A DNA stretch of 64,000 nt from SOIL31 sp964636815 (lineage in GTDB: Bacteria; Babelota; Babeliae; Babelales; Vermiphilaceae): contig CAZWTF010000006.1 of the NCBI GenBank assembly GCA_964636815.1, forward strand, positions 21,349 to 85,348, read 5' to 3'. Under the pieces are notes generated by a model. The model searched no databases. It was not told the origin of the DNA and saw only the letters and a list, made by a program, of their open reading frames with translations. Numbering within the stretch: position 1 is the stretch's first letter; the number at the start of each line of letters is the position of its first letter. The position numbers were made by a program, and so were the translations under genes. Shown piece after piece: positions 7,915-16,498 of the stretch.

Positions 7915-9315
7915 TTATAACAATTCACCTGCAAGTCGACTTAATTCACTACGCTCACTGACAGGTAAGAATACTGATCCGAACAATGATTGTCCTTTGA
8001 ATCGTTCACTGGCAACAACCAAACCGTTGCTTGCAAAATCAAGATACGGTGAATCGATTTGATATGGATCACCAGTTAAAATGATTTTACTGCCCTCACC
8101 AACACGTGTAACTAATGTTTTAATTTCATGTGGCGTTAAGTTTTGCGCTTCATCAATTAAAATTAATTGATAAGGAATAGTACGCCCGCGCATGTAGGTG
8201 ATAGCTTCCAGTGAAATTTTACCTTGATGAAGTAAATCTTCAAAGGTGATACCATGATGTTTTTTGTGTTTATGTTTATTTTTATGGTTATGTTTGCCAC
8301 CTTTATGACTCGGTTCATCTTCTTCTTTAGTTTCTTGAAATTTACTTGATTTGTTGATGGTATGCATGATGTATTGCATGTTATCATAGATAGGCATCAT
8401 CCAGCTTTGTAACTTTTCTGCTACCGTTCCTGGTAAGAAACCAATGTCACGACCAAGAGGAACTACTGGGCGTGAAATAATCATGCGATCATAGTTTTTG
8501 TTAACAAAGAGTGAATGTAGTCCCGCAAGTAGTGCTAAGAATGTTTTACCAGTACCAGCCGGTCCGAATAAACAAGCGAATTGGATACTAGGATCAAGTA
8601 AAAGTTCTAAAGCCATTAACTGTTGTGGATTACGAGGCGCAATTGGCCAGTTGAGTGCGGGAGTAAAAATAGCTCTAAATTTTTCATTACCTAGATAACG
8701 AAATACGCGATAATTTTGCGGATTATTGTTGCTTTCTACAACAACAAATTCGTTAGGCATAACTATGTTGTCTTTAGCTAATCCGGTAAGTTGTGGAGGA
8801 AAATCTTTTTTTAATTCTATTGCAGGGACAGATATTTTTACCCATCCTTGATAGAACTCTTTTTCCGTTACAGTTTCTTTTGAATAATCTTCTGATTTGA
8901 TACCAATAGCGTCTGCTTTAACACGTGCATTAAGATCTTTAGAAATGAATACTACATCATACCCTTGTTGCTTCATGGCAAGGGCGGTGAGTATAATTTC
9001 ATTATCTACGCTTGCACTTCTGATAAGAGGAGTTTTTTCTAGAGTTGTATCATCATAAAAAAGAATTTGGAGGATGCTGTCATCCTCCAAAGGAACTCCT
9101 TCACGTAATGATCCTTTTTCTCGAAGTTCATCAAGAAAGCGTATAGCTTGTCGTGAGTTGCGACCGCGTTCAGTTCCTTCCCCTTTGAATTGATCAAGCT
9201 CCTCAAGAACATTTGCCGGGATACCAACATGAGCACCGGTAAAGCCAAACATAGCTTTTGGGTCATGTATGAGAACATTGGTATCCAGAATAAAGATTTT
9301 TTTGTCTTTAGGCAT
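7915..9315 (-). CDS. PIN-PhoH family ATPase (YlaK-type)
   Basis: The product has 466 residues. An N-terminal PIN-type ribonuclease domain (about 1-145) starts FILDTNVLIHDP and keeps the acidic residues expected at the nuclease site. The PhoH-like ATPase domain (about 225-466) has Walker A GPAGTGKT and Walker B LILIDEAQN. An insertion near residue 345 is extraordinarily His/Lys rich (GGKHNHKNKHKHKKHHG), absent from typical members. PIN-PhoH proteins are linked to RNA unwinding and cleavage. It is transcribed divergently from thrS. Confidence 0.9.
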   Translation of the reverse strand: MPKDKKIFILDTNVLIHDPKAMFGFTGAHVGIPANVLEELDQFKGEGTERGRNSRQAIRFLDELREKGSLREGVPLEDDSILQILFYDDTTLEKTPLIRSASVDNEIILTALAMKQQGYDVVFISKDLNARVKADAIGIKSEDYSKETVTEKEFYQGWVKISVPAIELKKDFPPQLTGLAKDNIVMPNEFVVVESNNNPQNYRVFRYLGNEKFRAIFTPALNWPIAPRNPQQLMALELLLDPSIQFACLFGPAGTGKTFLALLAGLHSLFVNKNYDRMIISRPVVPLGRDIGFLPGTVAEKLQSWMMPIYDNMQYIMHTINKSSKFQETKEEDEPSHKGGKHNHKNKHKHKKHHGITFEDLLHQGKISLEAITYMRGRTIPYQLILIDEAQNLTPHEIKTLVTRVGEGSKIILTGDPYQIDSPYLDFASNGLVVASERFKGQSLFGSVFLPVSERSELSRLAGELL

Positions 9316-9451
9316 CTTTCATCCCATGTTTAAGGGTTATCACTACTCTCGCTTGCAGCGTAGCACAATGGGGTTCAGTGAAGCAATGGATGCGAACCCT
9401 CTTATCTGTTTTTAATCTTTATGCTATTCTTTATACAATTAGTTATTTTAG

Positions 9452-9494
9452 CCCCGCTCGTCCTGAGCCCGTCGAAGGATATCTTCGAGTGGAA
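9452..9494. repeat. Dispersed repeat, B-type core
   Basis: CCGCTCGTCCTGAGCCCGTC continues as GAAGGA (9454-9479). It matches 23 of 26 bases of the reverse complement of 25132-25157 and resembles the ends of the large inverted repeat at 43.7 kb. It lies between the phoH and thrS starts. Confidence 0.6.
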
Positions 9495-9531
9495 GAAATA
9501 AATTGAGCATAATTTAGTGAGGAATATTTTT

Positions 9532-11238
9532 ATGAACAGTGAAAAAGATTTGTCAGTACTACGTCATTCGGCCGCCCATCTTCTTGCACATGCAATTAAA
9601 GAACTGTTTCCATCGACAATATTAACTATTGGTCCTGCAACAAAAGATGGTTTCTTTTATGACTTTTTGCCTGAGAAAAATTTTAAAGATGAAGATTTAG
9701 TGCACATCGAAGAAAGAATGCATCAGCTTTCTGCTAAAAATATTCCGCTTACTCATAAACAGATTTCAAAAGATGCTGCACGTGAACTTTATAAAAATAA
9801 TCCATTTAAATTAGAACTCATTAATGAAATTCCTGGCGACACTGTTGGTCTTGCTGAACAAAGTGATTTTTATGATCTTTGTCGTGGTGGACATGTTGCA
9901 TCAACAGGAGAAATTAAACATTTTAAGTTGCTGTATATTTCTGGTTCTTATTGGCGTGCAGATAAAGACAAGCAGCCGTTGCAACGTATTACTGGTACAG
10001 CATTTTTTACACAAGAAGATTTACAGGCATTTTTACAACAACGTGAAGATGCGATTCAATTTGATCACCGTAGACTTGGTAAAGAACTTGATCTATTTTC
10101 ATTTCATGAAGAAGGTGTTGGTTTTCCGTTTTTCCACCCTCGTGGCACCATTGTTTTGAATGAGTTAAAAAGTCATATCAGAAAACATTTAAGAAAAGCT
10201 AAATATCAAGAGCTTCAAACACCAACTATGTTGAGCGATGAACTGTGGCGTAGATCTGGGCATTATCAACATTATAAAGATAATATGTATTTTTCTATGG
10301 TTGATGGGCATTCATATGCTCTTAAACCAATGAACTGTCCTGCAGCTATTCTTGTATATAAAGAACGTCCACATTCATATCGTGAACTTCCTTTGCGTTG
10401 GTCAGATTTTGGTCAGTTGCATAGACATGAACTGTCTGGCGTATTAAGTGGACTATTTAGAGTGCGTGCGTTCAGTCAAGATGACGCGCATATTTTCTGT
10501 ACTCCAGAACAAATTGAAAAAGAAATAGTAGATTTTATTGCGGTGCATGATGAAGTTTTAAAACCGTTTGGTTTTAGCAACATTGTTATTGGTGTTTCTA
10601 CTCGTCCAGCAAAAGCTATGGGTAGTGATGAGTTATGGGAAGTTGCAACAAAAGCTTTGATTAATGGACTTGATAAAGCGGGTAAAACGTATGCAATCTA
10701 TGAAGGTGAAGGTGCGTTTTATGGACCTAAGATAGAGTTTGGTATTGAAGATTCATTAAAACGTGTATGGCAATGTGGTACTATTCAAGTTGATTTCTTC
10801 CAACCAGAAAATTTTGATTTAAGTTACATTTCTTCTGAAGGTGTTAAAGAAAGACCAGTTATGTTGCATCGCGCAATTTATGGATCATTTGAACGCTTTT
10901 TTGGTATTATTTTAGAACATTTTAAAGGCCGTTTACCATTTTGGTTATCACCAGTTCAGATGAAAATTTTGACTATCACTGATGATCAAAAAGAGCACGC
11001 TCATGAAATTATGAATCAACTGTTCGATTATGGTGTGCGTGTAGAGATTGATAACTCTTCTGATCCTATTGCTGGTCAAATCAAACGTGCGCAGCTTGAG
11101 CGTGTGCCATTGATGGTTGTGATTGGTAAAAAAGAAGTTGAAAATAAAACGGTTACATTGCGCGACTTAGATGGTAAACAACAGTTTGGAGTAACTTTTG
11201 AAGATTTGTTACAAAAAATTGATGCATTAAAAATATAA
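9532..11238 (+). CDS. thrS: Threonyl-tRNA synthetase lacking the TGS domain
   Basis: The product has 568 residues, about 70 fewer than the usual 640. It charges tRNA-Thr and carries an editing domain. The protein begins directly at the editing domain (HSAAHLLAHA; later CRGGHVASTGEI), so the N-terminal TGS domain is absent. The catalytic core shows MNCPAAILVYK (zinc Cys), motif 2 around HRHELSGVLSGLFRVRAF, and motif 3 VMLHRAIYGSFERF. The anticodon-binding domain occupies the last 100 residues. ATG 9532 follows GAGGA by eight bases; an in-frame GTG at 9517 overlaps that site. Confidence 0.95.
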   Translation: MNSEKDLSVLRHSAAHLLAHAIKELFPSTILTIGPATKDGFFYDFLPEKNFKDEDLVHIEERMHQLSAKNIPLTHKQISKDAARELYKNNPFKLELINEIPGDTVGLAEQSDFYDLCRGGHVASTGEIKHFKLLYISGSYWRADKDKQPLQRITGTAFFTQEDLQAFLQQREDAIQFDHRRLGKELDLFSFHEEGVGFPFFHPRGTIVLNELKSHIRKHLRKAKYQELQTPTMLSDELWRRSGHYQHYKDNMYFSMVDGHSYALKPMNCPAAILVYKERPHSYRELPLRWSDFGQLHRHELSGVLSGLFRVRAFSQDDAHIFCTPEQIEKEIVDFIAVHDEVLKPFGFSNIVIGVSTRPAKAMGSDELWEVATKALINGLDKAGKTYAIYEGEGAFYGPKIEFGIEDSLKRVWQCGTIQVDFFQPENFDLSYISSEGVKERPVMLHRAIYGSFERFFGIILEHFKGRLPFWLSPVQMKILTITDDQKEHAHEIMNQLFDYGVRVEIDNSSDPIAGQIKRAQLERVPLMVVIGKKEVENKTVTLRDLDGKQQFGVTFEDLLQKIDALKI

Positions 11239-11247
11239 GGCAAAAAC

Positions 11248-11730
11248 GTGAATAACAGTAAGAATGTATTAGCTATTATATTGTTTGGTTTTTTTGTATT
11301 GTGTAACACTGCAAAAGCAATGGAACGTAATCGTATTGTACTTAGTCCTTTTTTGATAGACACAGGGGCAGAGCTCTATGAATTAGAACAAGTAGAAGCG
11401 ATAGTTATGAAGCATAATAATTTTAAGCTTGAATCTGAGAATGTTTATGCTTGTTCATCTGCAGGTTGTAGGTTTTTTACTAAACATAAAAATCGTATAA
11501 AAAAACATCAAGAAATGCATGAGGCAATGCCTTATGCAAAAATATATCGTTGCAATCTTTGTGATTATATGATTGATTCACAGAGGAATATGGAAAATCA
11601 TAAAAATAGTCATAATAGCCAGAAGGAATGGCATTGCGATGTATGTAATACTGGTTTCAAAAGTGATCGCAGTAGAAAGCGTCATTATAATAGTCAAATG
11701 CATCAACACTATGCCAGTATTCAAAAATAA
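11248..11730 (+). CDS. Exported C2H2 zinc-finger protein, candidate effector
   Basis: The product has 160 residues and starts at GTG 11248, nine bases after the thrS stop, with AAGG upstream. A signal peptide covers residues 1-24 (ends TAKA) with Met25 next. Three C2H2-like fingers follow: YACSSAGCRFF...HQEMH, YRCNLCDYM...HKNSH and WHCDVCNTGF...H. The second and third have the classic C-x2-C spacing; the first has C-x4-C. C2H2 arrays are a eukaryotic DNA/RNA/protein-binding fold. Combined with an export signal, this suggests action in a host cell. That role is inference. Confidence 0.82.
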   Translation: MNNSKNVLAIILFGFFVLCNTAKAMERNRIVLSPFLIDTGAELYELEQVEAIVMKHNNFKLESENVYACSSAGCRFFTKHKNRIKKHQEMHEAMPYAKIYRCNLCDYMIDSQRNMENHKNSHNSQKEWHCDVCNTGFKSDRSRKRHYNSQMHQHYASIQK

Positions 11731-11777
11731 TTGGATTCGATTTCATTAATATATGAAATCAAAAAAAATTGAATATA

Positions 11778-11817
11778 AGATCCCTCGTTATATCATGTGA
11801 TGACGAGGGATTTTATT
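11778..11817. terminator. Bidirectional terminator
   Basis: ATCCCTCGT and ACGAGGGAT form a stem between convergent genes, flanked by AT-rich arms and TTTTATTT. Confidence 0.72.
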
Positions 11818-12793
11818 TGTTGGTAGGTAGAGTTAAGTTTTTAGAAATCATTTTGTGTGCAAAATAGTGGCATAATGTTTGTTGTGGCACTGTTTTATTT
11901 TCCAATGTTGTGGTTAGTGGAATGATTGCGTGGTGTAGCACATCTTTGTTAAGAATGGGATCGCGTCCAGTTTTGTGCATAATCAGATGTGTATCTTGTT
12001 TATTAAACGCTATTGTGGAAGTAATGCAAAATTTAGGAAAGTTAGGTTCAACAGGATATTCTTTTTTTTGAGTTTGTAAGTTTTTGATTTTTATACGAGA
12101 TTCAAATATAGTAGTACCAGCTATACGTTTCACATAAATCTTTGCATAAATGTTTCCGTTTGAGGAGATTGCGAGGTTGCTAAGATATTTTTCTTGATGC
12201 TTTGGGTTATAAATTGTGATGTTGTTTATCTCTTCATTTGTCATAGTGTTAACAATTGCTAGAGCATCAATTTTAAGTTTTTTTTGTTTAAGCATGTCTT
12301 GAGATTTGTATGTCATGGCGCATAGATTTTTGTTTGCAGAATAGACAACTGAATAACAATTATCATTTTCACAGTCTTTATGTTTTTTGAGCCATGCCTG
12401 AGGCATAACTCTATCTTGATCAAATCTTTCTCTTGTGGGTTCTTCTGGACAGATTTCTTCTTGAGAATTTTCTACTTCTTTTTCTGTAGGTACTATGTAT
12501 TTGAGGTCTAAATTATCTTCTGATGAATCAAATTTTAATTCTTTTTCCTCTTCGATTGTGATTGTTTTTGTTTTTGAGTAGAAATTCGCAGGGTAATAAC
12601 ATGAAAGGCCTTTTTTACGATTAATGAATTGTTCTTCTGTTTCAACATCATCAAATGTTAAAAAACTGGCAATGAGATCCATTACGTCGGTAGGCATGTT
12701 TGTAAAAAAACATGGAGGAGTTTCTGGTTCCATGCTGTTCAGTTGGGTTGTTATGGCGATTATGATGGTGAAGATAAAAATGTTTTTTTTCAT
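11813..12793 (-). CDS. Exported F-box-like protein
   Basis: The product has 326 residues. A signal peptide (1-20) is followed at once by Met21. An F-box-like helix pair follows at about residues 30-50 (MPTDVMDLIASFLTFDDV). A Glu-rich region comes next (about 70-130). The C-terminal two thirds are beta-rich, with segments such as YSVVYSANKNLCAMTYK and LSNLAISSNGNIYAKIYV that look like degenerate beta-propeller blades. F-box proteins recruit targets to eukaryotic SCF ubiquitin ligases, and intracellular bacteria secrete mimics. No RBS is clear. It follows nth by 15 bases on the same strand. Confidence 0.72.
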   Translation of the reverse strand: MKKNIFIFTIIIAITTQLNSMEPETPPCFFTNMPTDVMDLIASFLTFDDVETEEQFINRKKGLSCYYPANFYSKTKTITIEEEKELKFDSSEDNLDLKYIVPTEKEVENSQEEICPEEPTRERFDQDRVMPQAWLKKHKDCENDNCYSVVYSANKNLCAMTYKSQDMLKQKKLKIDALAIVNTMTNEEINNITIYNPKHQEKYLSNLAISSNGNIYAKIYVKRIAGTTIFESRIKIKNLQTQKKEYPVEPNFPKFCITSTIAFNKQDTHLIMHKTGRDPILNKDVLHHAIIPLTTTLENKTVPQQTLCHYFAHKMISKNLTLPTNK

Positions 12794-12808
12794 GTAGAAT
12801 TTCTTGTT

Positions 12809-13486
12809 TTAGCGATGTCGGGTAACGCCAATTTGTGGGCAAAGCGGACGCAATGGGCAGATAGAGCATTTGGGGGAAATTGGTACGCAGATATTTTGTC
12901 CCCACATGACCATCAGTTTGTTATATTCCGACCAATATTCTTGAGGTAATAATTTTTTAAGTGCCTCTTCCGTTTGCTCAGGCGTTTTTGTGGTAACAAG
13001 GCCTAAGCGGTTAGAGATACGGTGGACATGAGTATCAACGCAGATGGCTGGAATACCAAAGCCTTCAGCAAGGGTGAGGTTAGCGGTTTTAGGCCCCACT
13101 CCAGGCAATGTCATGAGTTCTTCTGGGGTGTTAGGAACAGAGCCGTGGTACTTTTTGATTAAAATAGTACAAATTTCTAAAATATGTTTTGTTTTTTGGC
13201 GATAAAAGCCTGTTGGGTAGATAAGCTTTTGAATAGTTGCGGGAGATAAAAGTAGTAATGCTTGCGGGGTTTGAGCATGTTCAAACAAGCGTTGTGATGC
13301 GGGTAATGAGACGGAATCTTTTGTACGTAAACTTAAAATACAACTGACAAGGATTAAAAAAGGACTGCGTCCATATTGCTCTGTTATGCTGGTTGAGGCA
13401 GGTTGAACCATGCCTTTTGTTGCAGCCTGTAACATTTCAATGATAGAAATGGCACGCTTTTTTAAGTTATCTTGTCCTTTTGCCAC
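12809..13486 (-). CDS. nth: Endonuclease III
   Basis: This 225-residue base-excision repair glycosylase/AP lyase removes oxidised pyrimidines. The helix-hairpin-helix LPGVGPKTAN holds the catalytic Lys. VDTHVHR carries the catalytic Asp. The C-terminal 4Fe-4S site is complete: CVPISPKCSICPLRPLC, with the C-x6-C-x2-C-x5-C spacing of the family. Length is normal. It is the first gene of a minus-strand pair with the F-box-like gene. Confidence 0.95.
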   Translation of the reverse strand: MAKGQDNLKKRAISIIEMLQAATKGMVQPASTSITEQYGRSPFLILVSCILSLRTKDSVSLPASQRLFEHAQTPQALLLLSPATIQKLIYPTGFYRQKTKHILEICTILIKKYHGSVPNTPEELMTLPGVGPKTANLTLAEGFGIPAICVDTHVHRISNRLGLVTTKTPEQTEEALKKLLPQEYWSEYNKLMVMWGQNICVPISPKCSICPLRPLCPQIGVTRHR

Positions 13487-13542
13487 ATTACTACTCTCAT
13501 TATTTGGTATAGCTGTGAAATTATGTTAGGATGAGAATTATA

Positions 13543-13623
13543 TTAGCATCCTGGAGGCATTTCTCCAAATACGAGTGCGAATACTGCTATGATAAGTGTA
13601 GCGAAATTGAAATAGTTTTTCAT
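13543..13623 (-). CDS. Possible 26-residue membrane or exported peptide
   Basis: A short frame from ATG 13623 encodes MKNYFNFATLIIAVFALVFG followed by EMPPGC. It looks like a hydrophobic leader with a short tail. GGAG lies five bases before the ATG. It stands alone in the space between nth and the divergent regulator. It could be a real small protein or the remnant of an exported gene. No homolog is recognised. Confidence 0.4.
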   Translation of the reverse strand: MKNYFNFATLIIAVFALVFGEMPPGC

Positions 13624-13672
13624 AATGACTCCAAATAGGGTTTTTACAATTTCTTTGTTAAATAAAAGAAAG

Positions 13673-13678
13673 TATAAT
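13673..13678 (+). promoter_or_regulatory. Candidate -10 element before the membrane regulator
   Basis: A consensus TATAAT lies 28 bases before the ATG, with a weak TTTCTT 17 bases upstream. Only the -10 is convincing. Confidence 0.35.
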
Positions 13679-13706
13679 AAAGCCCTTTTAAAAGCGCAAT
13701 ATAATT

Positions 13707-16427
13707 ATGTTTTTTTTAGAATATATAGAATCAATCCTTGGTTCTTTTTACTTTATTTTACCCGCAACTCTTTTATCCTTTTTTCTTAAATTAGGTATTT
13801 TAATTGCTTTAGTAAGAAAAACTGCAAATATGGAAAGAGTTATTAATCCACTCTTTTTTTTGGTAGCTATTCTTATTGGCAATATGTTTTCTGATTTGGC
13901 TTGGATATTAAAATTATCGCAATTACTTTTTTTGCCTAAACTAAGTTATCAGATTATTTTATTTATCATACGTTCTGCATGGATATTTTTTATGGTTCAG
14001 TATCAATCAATGTCACTGTTTGTAGAAAGTTTGGTAACTGATAGATATAGCGTTTCTATAAGACAAAAATGTCTTATTTTTATTAGCAGCCTGTTTGGTG
14101 TATTCTTTGCGATAGCTGCCATTGTAGATTTTAATTGCATAGATCCATCTCGTAGAAAATTTAGCTTTGAGCCAACAATTCAAAATCTTGCCACATTCTA
14201 TGCTTTATTTATTGTTGTGTTGCCAAGTTTATGTATAGCCGTGCAAAAGATTAGATCTTCTAAATTGCCTCATTTGCTTAAAAAGCAATTGAGATTACTG
14301 ATGCAGGGACTTATCGCTCCCGTTTTCATGGCTGATTTAATTCAGGGATTTCCGTTTAAGGTATATGGCATTACATGGATTGCTCATACCTATGCTGGGG
14401 TTGGGTTTTCAACAATACTTATTACCTGTGCTATTTATTTCTGTACACGTAAAATTTTTGGATTACGCTTTTTAAATTTAAAAAGCCACGTGCATCAGCC
14501 AATCAATATCAACTTTATTGATGATTTTAAAGGGGTTTTAGAGAAACTCAGCAGCGTGACTAACTTTCGTGAATTGGGTTATATAACCCAAACTTTTTTT
14601 AAAGACACCTTTAATATACCCTCTTATAAAACACGTCTCTATTTGCGAAAAACAGATACTTTAGAACATAAAATAAACACTAACATTGCTGAAGATAGTA
14701 CTGTTTCATTAGTTGAAACATTCTTAGTGACGCATGCACAGATTATTGAACTTGCCATGAAGAAAGAAAAAATTCTTATTTATGATGAGATCGATTTTAC
14801 TCATTTTTATCATGCATGTGAAAAAAGTGAAATAATTTTGAAATTCTTGAGCACCATCAATGCTGATATTTTCTTACCCATTTACGAAAATGAAAAGTTG
14901 ATTGCGTATATTGTTGTTGAGCGTCATGCTCGTATAAAGCATTTTTATAGCAATGTTGAGCGCGATGAGCTGATTGTTTTTGGTAGTTATTTGGGTAATA
15001 TCATTAATTTACTTCAGAATAAAAACTTGGATCTTTTACTTGAGCAGTCACAACTGTTGCGCGATGAGTTGTATTGCAAACATCAAGAGATTGAGCAGTA
15101 TAAAGAAAGTATGCGATCATTCTTGCGCAAGCATAAAACAAAGCACATTGGAATACTGTTTTATAAAAATAGACAGTTTTCATATGGCAATCAGGCTGCA
15201 AAAGAGTTGATTGATATTAATATTAATCAGCAGCACGGGCATCCACTGGTACAGTATTTACGTGATATTGTGCGGCAGGTTGAATCATTTAAGGGTCCCA
15301 AAACAATTTTTGTTAAAGATGCGAATGATAATCAACTAATTGTTTCTGCCGTCCCGCACTTGGAAAAGAATACTATTATTATTACTGTTTCATATCCATC
15401 TATTTCTGATACCATCAAGCATCACATTGATCTATTAAAAGACCCGAGCGAATGGGATTATCTATTGTATTTGCAAACAACCCAATCGGGTAGATTGATT
15501 AATCAACTGATTCCTGGTTCTGGGCAAGTATTACTTAACTTTAAGATTCAGTTATTAAAAATTGCTTTGAGCAAAAAAGCTATTTTATTGGAAATGCCTG
15601 AGCAAGATTTACAACCAATGGCAGAGATTTTACACCATATTAGTATGCGTGATGATTTGCATGTTATGACATTGCAGGGGCCTTCAACTAATTATGATAT
15701 TGCAATTGCGTTGTTTGGTATTAATCCGGTATTTGGTGTGCAGGAAAAGCATGGCAAGCCGTTGTTAGAAAAACTGGATAATGTTGGTACATTATTTATT
15801 AAAAACATTCACTTTCTTGATGTAGAAACACAGGGATGCTTGGCAGCCTTCATCCGTTCTGGTGCATATAATCTCTTTAAAAGTGATCAAAAATTTACGA
15901 GTAATGTGCGTATTATTTGTTCAACTAATCAGAATTTAAGCTTACTTGTACAAGAAGGTAAATTCAGTAAAGCGTTGTTCCAAGAACTGAAATCAACCGT
16001 TGTTACCATGCCTTCACTGTTAACATTGCCTGAAGATGAGTTACATTCCCTGACAGAAGGGTTTACGCAACAAGCGTTAATGTCAGATGCGTTGCAGCAT
16101 GTTTTGGCGTTGACTGATAAAGAAAAAGATTCACTTGCTGATCATCGTCCTATCAGTTTGCAAGAGCTTAAATCTCGCATTCAACAACTTCTTGTTAAAA
16201 AGTCTAAGAAAAATCATATCTATCAAGAAGTTGCGTTTGATCCTACCTATGATATTACTGATCCTGGTCTTGTTGAAGCAGCACGTCTTGGTAAAAAAGC
16301 ATTGCAAGAGCCACGTGTGTTAGCTTTCTTGTGGAATAAGTTCAAAAATCAAAATAAAATCGCATTTTTCCTGGGTGTTAATCGTTCTTCTGTTAATCGT
16401 CGCTGTAAAGAGTATAATCTACTGTAA
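13707..16427 (+). CDS. Seven-helix membrane regulator with degenerate sigma-54-activator domain
   Basis: The product has 906 residues. About seven hydrophobic helices fill residues 1-250, as in 7TM-type sensor kinases. A GAF-like region follows (about 265-440), then a short coiled coil and a PAS-like segment (about 480-560, IGILFYKNRQFSYGNQAAKE). Residues 580-800 resemble the AAA+ domain of NtrC-type activators: GTLFIKNIHFLD, VRIICSTNQNLSLLVQEGKF. The Walker B acidic pair is replaced by K-N, the Walker A loop is unrecognisable, and no GAFTGA loop is visible. The end is a Fis-type helix-turn-helix (NKIAFFLGVNRSSVNRRCKE). It likely senses a membrane signal and binds DNA without ATP-driven sigma-54 remodelling; that function is inferred. 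Confidence 0.75.
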   Translation: MFFLEYIESILGSFYFILPATLLSFFLKLGILIALVRKTANMERVINPLFFLVAILIGNMFSDLAWILKLSQLLFLPKLSYQIILFIIRSAWIFFMVQYQSMSLFVESLVTDRYSVSIRQKCLIFISSLFGVFFAIAAIVDFNCIDPSRRKFSFEPTIQNLATFYALFIVVLPSLCIAVQKIRSSKLPHLLKKQLRLLMQGLIAPVFMADLIQGFPFKVYGITWIAHTYAGVGFSTILITCAIYFCTRKIFGLRFLNLKSHVHQPININFIDDFKGVLEKLSSVTNFRELGYITQTFFKDTFNIPSYKTRLYLRKTDTLEHKINTNIAEDSTVSLVETFLVTHAQIIELAMKKEKILIYDEIDFTHFYHACEKSEIILKFLSTINADIFLPIYENEKLIAYIVVERHARIKHFYSNVERDELIVFGSYLGNIINLLQNKNLDLLLEQSQLLRDELYCKHQEIEQYKESMRSFLRKHKTKHIGILFYKNRQFSYGNQAAKELIDININQQHGHPLVQYLRDIVRQVESFKGPKTIFVKDANDNQLIVSAVPHLEKNTIIITVSYPSISDTIKHHIDLLKDPSEWDYLLYLQTTQSGRLINQLIPGSGQVLLNFKIQLLKIALSKKAILLEMPEQDLQPMAEILHHISMRDDLHVMTLQGPSTNYDIAIALFGINPVFGVQEKHGKPLLEKLDNVGTLFIKNIHFLDVETQGCLAAFIRSGAYNLFKSDQKFTSNVRIICSTNQNLSLLVQEGKFSKALFQELKSTVVTMPSLLTLPEDELHSLTEGFTQQALMSDALQHVLALTDKEKDSLADHRPISLQELKSRIQQLLVKKSKKNHIYQEVAFDPTYDITDPGLVEAARLGKKALQEPRVLAFLWNKFKNQNKIAFFLGVNRSSVNRRCKEYNLL

Positions 16428-16465
16428 CCCCAATATCACTACGTTCTTATTGGGGACCCCATTAA
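16428..16465. repeat. Dispersed palindromic repeat, A-type
   Basis: CCCCAAT (16428-16434) and ATTGGGG (16449-16455) form a hairpin followed by ACCCCATT. It begins on the base after the regulator's stop codon and matches the copies at 25.1, 34.6 and 56.5 kb. Confidence 0.7.
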
Positions 16466-16498
16466 AGAAAAGAATACTGAAAATACAGGGAAACGGCG

